Origin: Rubripirellula amarantea
GTDB lineage: Bacteria; Planctomycetota; Planctomycetia; Pirellulales; Pirellulaceae
DNA: 64,000 nucleotides
Assembly (NCBI RefSeq): GCF_007859865.1
Contig: NZ_SJPI01000001.1
Coordinates: 2,789,406-2,853,405, forward strand
Reading direction: 5' to 3'
Each line of letters starts with the position of its first letter. Position 1 is the first letter of the stretch. The notes under the pieces are model-generated. The model saw only the letters and a list, made by a program, of their open reading frames with translations, was not told the DNA's origin and did no database searches. Positions 8,763 through 16,813 of this stretch are shown here, piece by piece. The position numbers and the translations under genes are program-made.

Positions 8763-9749
8763 TCAATTTTTGACTTCCAAATTCTCGAGCCCTTCCGCCA
8801 TCGACAGCCGAACACGGTATCCCAGCCGTTCTTTGGCAGCGGATATGTCGAAATAGTGGTCTTTGGCCAATTGCGCGGCCACGAACCGCGTCATCGGCGG
8901 TTCGCTTTGCAGCCCGAGTGCCCGATAGGCCAGTTCGAAACCGTGGCCGAGCCGTCGAGCCGCTTGGTATGAGATCCGTTTGCTGGGGGCCGGTACGCCC
9001 GCAATTTTGCAGATTTTCGCGATCCATGCCCAACAATCCACGGGCTCATCTTGGGCAATGAAGTAAGCCCGGCCTGCGGCTCGCTCGGGATCTTGCCCAA
9101 GCGTATCGAGTGCGTCGAGGTGCGATGCCGCCGCGTTAACCACGTGCACGGTGTCGACCAAATTGTTGCCCTCGCCCACGATTCGCAATCGACCGGACTT
9201 CGCTTTGGCGACGATTCGCGGCAACAGGTGTGGGTCGTTGTTACCCCAGATCAAATGGGGGCGAAGCGAAACGGTCCGCAGGCCGCCGGGTTCGTCCGCC
9301 GACATCACCGCCTGCTCGGCGATCGCTTTGGTTCTTGGGTAATGGCACAACCAGCGGTCTGGGTACGGTGCCGTTTCGTCAATTCCACGCTGGTGATCGC
9401 CAGCGAAGGTGACGCTGGGGCTACTGGTGAAAATCAGATGGCGAATCTCGTTAGCCCGACAGGCATCAATGACGTTTCGTGTCGCGGTAACGTTGTTGCG
9501 TTCGTAGTAATCAGCTTTGCCCCAGACTCCCGCGACGGCGGCCGTGTGGATCACCGCATCGACGTCTTGGCAGGCACCGACGACGAACTCGCGATCCGCT
9601 AGGTCACCCCGACGCTCGATCATGCCAGCGTCAATCAAATGGGGATAAGAGCGGCGTGATAGGCCAATCACGTTGTCGCCGCGCGAAAGGCACTGGCGTA
9701 CGATCTCGCTGCCTAAGAATCCGCCGCAACCGGTGACGAGAACGCGCAT
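8763..9749 (-). CDS. extended-SDR NAD-dependent reductase (3-beta-HSD/OleD-like)
   Basis: Rossmann enzyme of the extended short-chain dehydrogenase family, 328 residues. VLVTGCGGFLGSEIV is the cofactor-binding motif, HTAAVAGVWG the core strand, and HYPRTKAIAE holds the catalytic Tyr and Lys. LRPHLIWGNNDPHLL and the C-terminal DISAAKERLGY resemble 3-beta-hydroxysteroid dehydrogenase and OleD-type reductases. The ATG at 9749 gives a canonical start. It sits between a PD-(D/E)XK-like gene and the ketosynthase/ACP pair, so a beta-keto or hydroxy lipid substrate is plausible but unproven. Confidence 0.88.
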   Translation of the reverse strand: MRVLVTGCGGFLGSEIVRQCLSRGDNVIGLSRRSYPHLIDAGMIERRGDLADREFVVGACQDVDAVIHTAAVAGVWGKADYYERNNVTATRNVIDACRANEIRHLIFTSSPSVTFAGDHQRGIDETAPYPDRWLCHYPRTKAIAEQAVMSADEPGGLRTVSLRPHLIWGNNDPHLLPRIVAKAKSGRLRIVGEGNNLVDTVHVVNAAASHLDALDTLGQDPERAAGRAYFIAQDEPVDCWAWIAKICKIAGVPAPSKRISYQAARRLGHGFELAYRALGLQSEPPMTRFVAAQLAKDHYFDISAAKERLGYRVRLSMAEGLENLEVKN

Positions 9750-9783
9750 GGATAAAGGCGGGAAAGAGGATGGGGAACGGACG

Positions 9784-10455
9784 TTAAGCGGCACGTTGAT
9801 AGACGATGCCGCTACGGTTTCGGCCCTGGGTATCGATGGCGCCTACTTTACGCAAGACATAGGCGATCTGCTGCGCTTGATGTCGAGGTCGATCGATTGC
9901 CTTGGCCAAGTCCGCGGTGTTGAAGTCACCACTTACGCCTTGAAAGTCACCTAGCACACTGAGCAAATCCGTTGCTTGGTTGAACTCATGCGTCGACTCA
10001 ATCGATTCCAATTTCACGTCTAGGACTTTGTAGTCCTTGTGCCAAGCACGTCGCCGCTTCTTTTGACTCGGTATGCGAATTTGCTCCACGTGAACCAACG
10101 GAACTTCGAGCGTTAGATTAGGGTGAGGGAAGACTCGCGTGAAGTAAATCAGATCTTCGAACAGATCCAGCACGCTGCCTCTTTTTGGGCTCATGCGTCG
10201 TGACTTTGTCTTACCAGTCTTTGAAGTCAGCTTATGGATTCGTGTTCGAATCACCACTGGCTTCACAACGCGAAGTGAATGACGTTCGAGCAGTTTGCGG
10301 CACTTGTCTCGAATTGCCGATAACGAGGCGCATTGGACTTCAATAAGTTCGTCGCCTCGAACGGCGTCAATTCGAAATCGGCCAAGCTGCACTTCCGTCT
10401 GCGCCGGGTTTTCGGCGTAGGCGAGTTTGAGTTGTTGGTGCAGCGTTGTTTCCAT
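9784..10455 (-). CDS. putative PD-(D/E)XK-fold protein with C-terminal winged helix
   Basis: No named family is recognised. The N-terminal half fits a nuclease-like core: an amphipathic helix (LHQQLKLAYAE), a strand with FRIDAV supplying Asp, a strand with LIEVQ giving an E-x-Q variant of E-x-K, then a helix with LSAIRDKCRKLL. A basic linker (KLTSKTGKTKSRR) follows, and the last 60 residues look like a winged helix (DLAKAIDRPRHQAQQIAYVLRKVGAI). 223 residues. It lies 9 bp after pyrE, so probably shares its transcript. A DNA-binding nuclease or regulator is the best guess; activity is inference. Confidence 0.65.
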   Translation of the reverse strand: METTLHQQLKLAYAENPAQTEVQLGRFRIDAVRGDELIEVQCASLSAIRDKCRKLLERHSLRVVKPVVIRTRIHKLTSKTGKTKSRRMSPKRGSVLDLFEDLIYFTRVFPHPNLTLEVPLVHVEQIRIPSQKKRRRAWHKDYKVLDVKLESIESTHEFNQATDLLSVLGDFQGVSGDFNTADLAKAIDRPRHQAQQIAYVLRKVGAIDTQGRNRSGIVYQRAA

Positions 10456-10464
10456 CGAAATCGG

Positions 10465-11013
10465 CTAGAGCCCAAAGTCCTTGATCGTGGTTAAGGTGAT
10501 CAATTCAACGCCGATTGCTTTGAAGGCTTCTTCGCCACCGGCAAGTCGATCAATGATCGCAATGACGCAGTCGACTTCCAATCCAAAGGCACGGGCGGCT
10601 TCGACCGCTTTAATTGCACTGCCGCCGCTTGTGATCACGTCTTCGACGATGATCACTTTGTCGCCTGGTTTGACAGGCCCTTCGACCTGTTTGCCCATGC
10701 CGTGACCCTTGGGTTCTTTGCGGACCATGAAGCCCTTGAGCGGTAAGTCCTTCTGGCCCGCGATGGTCACGATGGAGGCGGTAATCGGATCGGCGCCAAT
10801 CGCCATTCCGCCCACTGCTGCTGGTAGCGGGCCGCGTGCTTTGATGACTTCGAGCATGCCTTCGGCGATCACTCCCGCGCCCTTGGGGTGCAAGGTGATA
10901 TTGCGACAATCGAGGTAGTAGTTTGCTTTTGCACCGCTGGCGAGCGTGAATTCGCCCGTTTGCAGAGCCTCGCTACGAAGCAGTTCAATCAGTTGGTCAC
11001 GAGAGTAAGACAT
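10465..11013 (-). CDS. pyrE: orotate phosphoribosyltransferase
   Basis: Forms orotidine-5-phosphate from orotate and PRPP in de novo pyrimidine synthesis. The PRPP loop is VIIVEDVITSGGSA, with GEFTLASGAKANYYLDCR near the N-terminus and GGMAIGADPI in the middle. 182 residues starting at the ATG at 11013, normal length. First gene of a leftward run continuing with the PD-(D/E)XK-like gene. Confidence 0.95.
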   Translation of the reverse strand: MSYSRDQLIELLRSEALQTGEFTLASGAKANYYLDCRNITLHPKGAGVIAEGMLEVIKARGPLPAAVGGMAIGADPITASIVTIAGQKDLPLKGFMVRKEPKGHGMGKQVEGPVKPGDKVIIVEDVITSGGSAIKAVEAARAFGLEVDCVIAIIDRLAGGEEAFKAIGVELITLTTIKDFGL

Positions 11014-11204
11014 GGCGGCTGGCGGTGGCTGAAGGGATGAGGCTGAGACTTCCGCGCCAGCCTAAAATGTCTTGCCGCGTTTGAGTAGGCCGCTACAGGT
11101 GTATCGGTCCAAGCTCGGGTTTGAGTCTTGGATCGGACTCAGGTTTCATTCCAAACGCCCGACTGGGACCTCTGGCGTCTCTCGTTGACGTCTCTTGTTG
11201 ACGT

Positions 11205-12590
11205 TTATCGTTTGATCGTGACCGAAGATCCTTGCGAGAGTATCCCGAAGAGGTCGTCAGCAAAATCGCCAGCCAAGCTGATGCAGCCGCGGTCCGATGG
11301 GCGAGTAGGATACGGACTGCCATGAATGCAGAGTTGTCCGCCCAGGTCCAGCCACGCTCCACCGTATGGATTCTCAGGTGTGCCGGGCGGCACGGGGGCT
11401 CCCGAAGCATCGTAGAACGTTCGTGATGTTTGTTTGTCTTGGACGGTAAACGTGCCCAACTTTGGTGCTGGGTCGTTACCAACAGCAATGGGGAAACGGC
11501 CTGCATACAGGTCACCAAGGAATAACGTCAGTTCACTGTTGGTCAGATCTACTTCGGCACGAAACGGACCGCGAACGACCTTCAATTCCGTTCCTGGAAC
11601 GATTGCCACGGGATCGCGGACTTGATTGATGTTCGCTAGAAGTTGCCAAGGTACTTCGTAGCGATCCGCGATTTCCATCAGTGTTTCGTCGGTAGCTACC
11701 CGATACGGTCGCTCAAGAAGGTGTTCGCGTGAATAAATCACGGACGCCGCCAATGGGTCCAAGCGTGAAAGAAGTTCGCTGCGTTGTTCGCCTGAAAGAT
11801 TGGGAGTGCTGTAGAAGATGCTGAGCGTTGAAAGTGCTTCGCGTCGTTGGTCGTTCTGGTACTGGAAGTCGGCGCTGCGGATCGCATTCACTAGACCCAA
11901 GTTTTCGTCAGAATGGATTGCGGCCACTTGAGCGACTTCGCCAGCGGGTGCGGTGGCTTTCATTGTCGAAGCCTGGGCACCACCGAGATCAGATTCCAAC
12001 TGCGTCGGGTCAGGCATTTCGAACTTGCGTCCGGTGTTGGGGTACTTGCCGTTGAACGCGTTGGACACGGGAAGTGGTGCAGACTTCGCGCTACCATCGA
12101 GCGAAGTGGATGCAAGTGACGCCGAAGTGCCCGTGTCAAAGTTCGGCAGGTCATTATCCGAAAGTGATGCGGAAACGCCGGACGAGACTTGCGTGTTTTG
12201 GTTGGGGAAACCAAGAGCACCATCCGCTTGGTTCGATCCAGCGGTCGCGTTCTGGTTGTTTGAACCGCCAGCCATGGAAAGCGAATTGGAGAAGTTAGGG
12301 TTTGAGCCCGAGGTGCTGGCAAAGCCCGATTCGCCATCTGAAATTCCGAATTCAGTGGCCTCGCCAGCGGACGTTGGCGTCTGAGAAGCAACTTCCCCGG
12401 CGCTGATACCCAATTCAGCTAATGATGGCGGCAGAGTTGATTCCATCGGACCTAGGCTCTGGCCATCCATCACCAGCATGTCTTCGACATCGGCCGGCAA
12501 TGGTTCGGGCGGAGTGGTCAACGAGACGTAGGCGCCGTAAATGACCGACATTAATAAGACCACGATGGCCGCTGTTTTGATCGTTTGCAC
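11205..12590 (-). CDS. LysM and L,D-transpeptidase (YkuD) domain protein
   Basis: Envelope enzyme that makes 3-3 cross-links or attaches proteins to peptidoglycan. The product starts with one membrane helix (AAIVVLLMSVIYGAYVSL). A long Ser/Gly/Asn-rich linker follows, then a LysM (YRVATDETLMEIADRYEV) and a YkuD domain ending with IHGSP and SDRGCISL, which carry the catalytic His and Cys. The frame is open to a TTG at 12683, but GTG at 12590 has a strong GGAGG site 6 bp upstream and is preferred, giving 461 residues. Relevant because planctomycete peptidoglycan was long disputed. Confidence 0.9.
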   Translation of the reverse strand: MQTIKTAAIVVLLMSVIYGAYVSLTTPPEPLPADVEDMLVMDGQSLGPMESTLPPSLAELGISAGEVASQTPTSAGEATEFGISDGESGFASTSGSNPNFSNSLSMAGGSNNQNATAGSNQADGALGFPNQNTQVSSGVSASLSDNDLPNFDTGTSASLASTSLDGSAKSAPLPVSNAFNGKYPNTGRKFEMPDPTQLESDLGGAQASTMKATAPAGEVAQVAAIHSDENLGLVNAIRSADFQYQNDQRREALSTLSIFYSTPNLSGEQRSELLSRLDPLAASVIYSREHLLERPYRVATDETLMEIADRYEVPWQLLANINQVRDPVAIVPGTELKVVRGPFRAEVDLTNSELTLFLGDLYAGRFPIAVGNDPAPKLGTFTVQDKQTSRTFYDASGAPVPPGTPENPYGGAWLDLGGQLCIHGSPYPTRPSDRGCISLAGDFADDLFGILSQGSSVTIKR

Positions 12591-12881
12591 GAGTGTCCTC
12601 CATGACAAAATCGCCTCAATGACCCACGATCTTTCGCGGGCTAGCCAGTGTTGACCATGGCGATAGTCGAGAAGGATAACCAATGCCCGGGGGCGCGGGC
12701 CAGACCAATCGTGATGATCGGATTTTCGTCAACGGCAGCCAATAATCAGGCAATACATATCACCACGAACCGTATCACCCCGAACTGCATCGCTGCAAAT
12801 AGCAGCATTTCCTTTCCCGGCAATACTCGGGTGCTGACATTTGCCGTTTTCCGTCAGCGAACGCCAATCGGTCTCCTTCAG
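12591..12881. other. spacer upstream of the L,D-transpeptidase gene
   Basis: About 290 bp between the SGNH hydrolase gene, whose stop is at 12882, and the L,D-transpeptidase start. It should hold the transpeptidase promoter. A 15-bp imperfect tandem duplication lies at 12757-12786 (ATATCACCACGAACC then GTATCACCCCGAACT). I see no RNA gene and no clear hairpin with a T-run. Confidence 0.5.
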
Positions 12882-13706
12882 CTATCGCAAAGCAGCCGTT
12901 TTATTTTCCTTGGGTGCATGCTCTTCTCGGGCGACCTGTTCCAGCACTTCGATCAGACGGCGGCGGATCAATGACGACCAAAGTTCGTACCCTTTTGCAT
13001 TCAAATGCAATTGGTCCTCACGAAACAGTTCGTCACGTGGGTTTCCGGCGGTATCAAGGACTTGGCCGGCGGTTGCGATGAAATGAGTTCGTGGCGTCGA
13101 CAACGCGAGTTCTCGCAACATCGCATTGAAATCGCGGATCTTCGGCCAAACTTGAAATCGCTTTGGTGTCGGAGTGACCTCGACAATTAGCACTTGTGAT
13201 TCAGGTTGATGGGCGTGCGCGACCGAAACGACGTGTTCCACCAGCGGCTTTAGCTGTTCTAGAGTCTTGTCATTCGCGCCGTCCTTGTCGCCCGTAATAT
13301 CATTGGCGACGAAGATCACCACCGCTCGAAAACGATGAGGTTGGATCAGTCGTTCGGCATAGACCGCTAGATCATCAAACTTCGCCCCGCCGTAGCCTCG
13401 TCTGACAACGTGAAACGGCACGAGGTCGACTTCGGCGGTATTCCACAATCGGATGCTACTGCTACCGAGCAACAAAATGGAATCATCGTTTGAGTTCACT
13501 GTCGCGTCTGCGGCCTCAAACTTCACGATGTCGTCTTCCCACTTCTTCACTGCCGCATCGCGATAACTCGCTAGTGGATCGGTGGTTTCGGGCGACTCGG
13601 TGACGCTTGCTGTCGCTGGCGAACTTTTGGATTCATCGGCACGTGCGGGGACGGTGCCAATGCCAAGTAAAACGAGGGCAATCAATATTCGGGTGAGTTT
13701 GGACAT
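12882..13706 (-). CDS. secreted SGNH/GDSL-family hydrolase
   Basis: Exported esterase or acetylhydrolase-like protein of 274 residues. The signal peptide is MSKLTRILIALVLLGIGTVPARA. All four SGNH blocks are seen: ILLLGSSSIRLW (Ser), RGYGGAKFDDL (Gly), VIFVANDITGD (Asn) and REDQLHLNAKGY (Asp-His). It probably removes acyl groups from carbohydrates, fitting the sulfatase-rich context, but the substrate is unknown. Its ATG overlaps by one base the TAA of the rhodanese gene, so the two are translationally coupled. Confidence 0.9.
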   Translation of the reverse strand: MSKLTRILIALVLLGIGTVPARADESKSSPATASVTESPETTDPLASYRDAAVKKWEDDIVKFEAADATVNSNDDSILLLGSSSIRLWNTAEVDLVPFHVVRRGYGGAKFDDLAVYAERLIQPHRFRAVVIFVANDITGDKDGANDKTLEQLKPLVEHVVSVAHAHQPESQVLIVEVTPTPKRFQVWPKIRDFNAMLRELALSTPRTHFIATAGQVLDTAGNPRDELFREDQLHLNAKGYELWSSLIRRRLIEVLEQVAREEHAPKENKTAALR

Positions 13707-14041
13707 TAGTATCGCTGTACGTTTGAATCGATCTGTTGGCTCCAGGCGTCAATGCCGCCCGTCATGTTTTGGACCTTGCTAAATCCCTGTTCGCGTAACA
13801 CTTGTGTTACGCGCAAGCTTCGGCCCCCGTGGTGACAATGCACGACGATGTGGGAATCGCGATAGGGTTCCAAGTCCGCCAGGCGATCCCCGAGTTCGCT
13901 CATCGCGATCAACATGCTGCCGTCAATTTTGGCAAAGTCGTATTCGTCTTGTTCGCGTACGTCGAGCAGGACGAAGTCTTCGCCTGATGCTCGCATGGCG
14001 CTTACCGCAGCGATATCAATTTCGATGGGCAGTTCAGTCAC
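13706..14041 (-). CDS. single-domain rhodanese-like protein
   Basis: 111-residue sulfurtransferase-type protein. VLLDVREQDEY is the CH2-A-like motif, and the active-site loop is CHHGGRS with Cys69 as the presumed persulfide carrier. Stand-alone rhodaneses move sulfur for thiolation or detoxification. It is the first gene of a two-gene unit with the SGNH hydrolase. A 15-bp tandem duplication lies 19 bp upstream of its ATG. Confidence 0.9.
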   Translation of the reverse strand: MTELPIEIDIAAVSAMRASGEDFVLLDVREQDEYDFAKIDGSMLIAMSELGDRLADLEPYRDSHIVVHCHHGGRSLRVTQVLREQGFSKVQNMTGGIDAWSQQIDSNVQRY

Positions 14042-14059
14042 TAGGAATCTTTTTTGTTG

Positions 14060-14089
14060 AGAGAGGCGTTGTAGAGAGAGGCGTTGTAG
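14060..14089. repeat. 15-bp perfect tandem duplication
   Basis: Two identical copies of AGAGAGGCGTTGTAG (14060-14074 and 14075-14089) in the short spacer between hisG and the rhodanese gene, 19 bp upstream of the rhodanese ATG. A recent slippage event is likely. It may change leader length or a regulatory site. Confidence 0.9.
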
Positions 14090-14118
14090 GAGGAGTCAGT
14101 AGAAAGAGAGGGGCGAGT

Positions 14119-15000
14119 CTACAGGCGACAATTAGAAATCGCTGTTTCCATGATGGCCGATGCACCGAGCGCTTCGAGCTTCTCCATCGCATCAATCACC
14201 TCTTTACGTTTGACCATCACTCGGATGCTGCACCAATCCGAATCCTCAAGCGAGTTCACCGTGGGGGAATTGAAGCCGGGAGTGATCGCTTCGGCCGCAG
14301 CCAGCTTCGATCGCAGAATGTTGTACTCAAGCAACGAGTAGTCTCGCGCAATCACGACGCCTTCGAGACGACGGACGACTCGATCCGCGGTCTCTTTGTC
14401 TCGACAATTTTTTCCTTGGATCAGGACTGTCTCGTAAGATCCGATCTCTTCAAGGATGCGCAAGCGGTTCGCCGCTAATGTGCTTCCCGTTTCGACAAGG
14501 TCAACGATCGCATCGGCCACACCCAAGCCAATCATGACTTCGACGGAACCCGATAGGGAAACCAGATGCGAAGTCGCGTGGTGAGCGGCAAGGTATGTCT
14601 TGGTGACGGTCGGAAAACTCGTCGCAATCCGCTTCGTGTCTAAGTCCTTCGCGGATTTAAACTCTGAATCATCAGGGATACAGATCGCCAAACGACAACG
14701 GCCGACACCGAGTTGCATTCGAGTTTCGATAGGCGATGCGTTGTCCGAAACACCGTATCCGGATTCTTCGACAAGGTCGCTGCCGGTGACGCCCATGTCG
14801 ATCGCGCCTTCGGCGCAAAGAGTCGGGATGTCGTCGGTTCGCAGAAAGATGATGTCGATGGGCAAGCCGCTCACGCGTGCGAACAAGCCACGGTTTTGCC
14901 GACGATACTTTAGGCCGGCTTGCGAAAGTAGTTCCTCAGCGATTTCACTGAGTCGACCTTTGCTCGGCACGCCGATACGGAGATTGTTTTGAGAATCCAA
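14119..15000 (-). CDS. hisG: ATP phosphoribosyltransferase
   Basis: First enzyme of histidine synthesis: ATP plus PRPP gives phosphoribosyl-ATP. Seen are LRIGVPSKGRLSE at the N-terminus, GAIDMGVTGSDLVEE, and the PRPP-binding segment GVADAIVDLVETGSTLAANRL. The C-terminal 75 residues (NSLEDSDWCSIRVMVKRKEV) form the regulatory domain of the long HisG type, which binds histidine for feedback inhibition. The frame is open to an ATG at 15120 inside hisE; TTG at 15000 gives a normal 293-residue protein and is preferred. It lies 40 bp after hisE. Confidence 0.93.
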   Translation of the reverse strand: MDSQNNLRIGVPSKGRLSEIAEELLSQAGLKYRRQNRGLFARVSGLPIDIIFLRTDDIPTLCAEGAIDMGVTGSDLVEESGYGVSDNASPIETRMQLGVGRCRLAICIPDDSEFKSAKDLDTKRIATSFPTVTKTYLAAHHATSHLVSLSGSVEVMIGLGVADAIVDLVETGSTLAANRLRILEEIGSYETVLIQGKNCRDKETADRVVRRLEGVVIARDYSLLEYNILRSKLAAAEAITPGFNSPTVNSLEDSDWCSIRVMVKRKEVIDAMEKLEALGASAIMETAISNCRL

Positions 15001-15040
15001 GGAAGTTGCTTCGCGAAAAGAGTATGCGTTGAGTGGGGGC

Positions 15041-15415
15041 TTAGGATTTGGGTTGGCGGCTGGCTTTTTCGGCCAAGCCAGAGGTGCCTTCGCGGCGAGC
15101 CAGTTCAGCGGCGACTTCATCGATGTCGACGCCTCGCCAAGCAAGTAGCACCATCGCGTGATAGATCAGGTCGCCAGCCTCGTAGATAAAATGCTCGCGA
15201 CCTGCATCGCCCTCTTCGCTGGCCGCCTCGATCATCTCTTCGGCCTCTTCACGAATCTTTCCGCCGATCTTTTCCGGGCCACCCGAAAGCAGTTTGGTCG
15301 TGTATGAGCCTTCCGGCATTTCATTGGCTCGCGTGCGGAGCGTCTGCATGAGGCGACGTAGCGACTCCAGATTGGGTGGCGATTCAAGGGGGGAATCGGC
15401 GTCGGGATTGGACAT
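15041..15415 (-). CDS. hisE: phosphoribosyl-ATP pyrophosphatase
   Basis: Second step of histidine synthesis, cleaving PRATP to PRAMP. The all-alpha MazG-like fold shows YTTKLLSGGPEKIGGKIREEA followed by the acidic metal-binding EEAEEMIEA and YEAGDLIYHAMVLLAWRG. ATG at 15415 gives 124 residues. It is transcribed together with hisG and divergent from hisH, so the his genes here are split. Confidence 0.94.
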   Translation of the reverse strand: MSNPDADSPLESPPNLESLRRLMQTLRTRANEMPEGSYTTKLLSGGPEKIGGKIREEAEEMIEAASEEGDAGREHFIYEAGDLIYHAMVLLAWRGVDIDEVAAELARREGTSGLAEKASRQPKS

Positions 15416-15521
15416 CGGAAATCGGGCGATCAAAAAAGAGCGAACTTGGGCAGTAGCGAGGGAGTCCGATAGTAAACTGGCGGTGCCAAATTGCCAATTG
15501 ATGGGCTACGCTATTGCCTGC

Positions 15522-15567
15522 ACCTGCTTGATTCTTGTGCCTACACCCGCTTGATTCTCGTGCCTAC
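15522..15567. repeat. 23-bp tandem duplication between hisE and hisH
   Basis: Two adjacent 23-bp units (15522-15544 and 15545-15567) differ at two positions and share CGCTTGATTCT(T/C)GTGCCTAC. They lie in the divergent hisE-hisH spacer, about 60 bp upstream of the hisH ATG. Confidence 0.85.
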
Positions 15568-15628
15568 GAGTGCGCGATTCTGGCCGGGTTTTCCCGTTGC
15601 GACACTATTTGGACCCAACTTTGCGCTC

Positions 15629-16255
15629 ATGATTACCATCGTCGACTACCAAATGGGCAACCTGCGAAGTGTGCAGAAGGCTATCGAGCGAGTCGGTGGC
15701 GAAGCTCGAATCAGTTCCGATCCAAGCGAAATAGCTCAGGCCGAAAAACTTATTCTGCCTGGCGTTGGAGCTTTCGGCGACGCCATGGCAGAGCTCAACC
15801 ATCGCGACCTCGCTTCACCGATTCGGGACTTTGTTGCTTCGGGCCGCCCATTCTTGGGTATCTGCTTAGGGCTTCAATTGTTGTTCGAGCGAGGGTTTGA
15901 ACACGGTGAACATGAAGGGCTGGGAGTGATTGCCGGTGACGTCGTGCGGTTCGCGCCAGCGCCCCAGCGGAAAGTGCCGCACATGGGGTGGAATAGCGTT
16001 GTTAAGAAACACGACGCACCGGTGCTTGCGGACATCGAAACGGGAACTCACTTCTATTTTGTTCACTCATACTATGTTCGCCCGACCGACCCCGGTGTCG
16101 TGGCACTGGAATGTGAGTACGGCGAAAAATTCTGTGCGATGGTTTGGAAAGACAATATCTTTGCAACGCAGTTCCACCCAGAAAAAAGCCAAGCCGATGG
16201 GTTGAAGGTTTTAGCTGCATTCGAGAAGTTGCCTGCAACGTCCAACGCGTCTTAA
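15629..16255 (+). CDS. hisH: imidazole glycerol phosphate synthase, glutamine amidotransferase subunit
   Basis: Supplies ammonia from glutamine to HisF in histidine synthesis. Class I amidotransferase with nucleophile motif GICLGLQLLFE and the catalytic His/Glu in FATQFHPEKSQ. DYQMGNLRSVQKA and PGVGAFGDAM are HisH signatures. ATG at 15629 gives 208 residues; the longer open frame upstream runs through the tandem duplication and is not coding. HisF is not in the window. Confidence 0.95.
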   Translation: MITIVDYQMGNLRSVQKAIERVGGEARISSDPSEIAQAEKLILPGVGAFGDAMAELNHRDLASPIRDFVASGRPFLGICLGLQLLFERGFEHGEHEGLGVIAGDVVRFAPAPQRKVPHMGWNSVVKKHDAPVLADIETGTHFYFVHSYYVRPTDPGVVALECEYGEKFCAMVWKDNIFATQFHPEKSQADGLKVLAAFEKLPATSNAS

Positions 16256-16282
16256 TTCAACTTCTCCTTTCGCAAGCTATGT

Positions 16283-16801
16283 ATGTCTGTTTCACCAAAA
16301 CCCAGCTCTTTGATTGTCCATCGGTCGGTGAACAGCGACGGACGTTTGGCTGTTGAGTACTCTTGGAACGAAGATCGGTTTGTTCATCGCATACTCGTTG
16401 ACGACACCGAGGTCGCTCGTAGTATCGATTCGGATGCCGAGAATGATTGGCCCGACTCGCCCCCGATTCAGCAGATCTCGCTCGAGCCAATCAACGATCA
16501 ACCAACAATCCTAGGGGTGGGGGGAGCCGGTCGCGGTCATTGGAGCATCAGCGTTGGCCGTAATCCTCAGCAACCCAATTCCATTCGTTTCGACATCGCC
16601 TGTCGAGTGAAAGAGACACCAAAGTTTCTCGGCAGCAGCTATCGAGTGAGTGGTGAACTTGCGATCGAAGCTGTGGTGGGTGAAGTTGTTACGGAAGCGT
16701 CATTAGTTCGTGTGTTGCAACGCGAGACGTTGTCGGGAAACCTAAAGGACACTTACCGCTGGGTCTATGACGTAGCGATTCCAGAACCTGAACTTAGTTA
16801 G
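16283..16801 (+). CDS. hypothetical protein, 172 residues
   Basis: No family recognised. It has no signal peptide or membrane segment. The content is beta-rich (VEYSWNEDRFVHRILVDD, GHWSISVG, IRFDIACRVKETP), and an isolated beta-sandwich fold is plausible. It lies 27 bp after hisH and 12 bp before the next oxidoreductase gene, so it is probably part of the same rightward transcript. Likely conserved among relatives, but no role can be assigned. Confidence 0.7.
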   Translation: MSVSPKPSSLIVHRSVNSDGRLAVEYSWNEDRFVHRILVDDTEVARSIDSDAENDWPDSPPIQQISLEPINDQPTILGVGGAGRGHWSISVGRNPQQPNSIRFDIACRVKETPKFLGSSYRVSGELAIEAVVGEVVTEASLVRVLQRETLSGNLKDTYRWVYDVAIPEPELS

Positions 16802-16813
16802 ATCAAACACAAC

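Noticed and set aside
10235-10256. TTCGAATC pattern resembling a tRNA T-loop
   Set aside because: Inside the PD-(D/E)XK-like gene, with no matching acceptor or anticodon stem.
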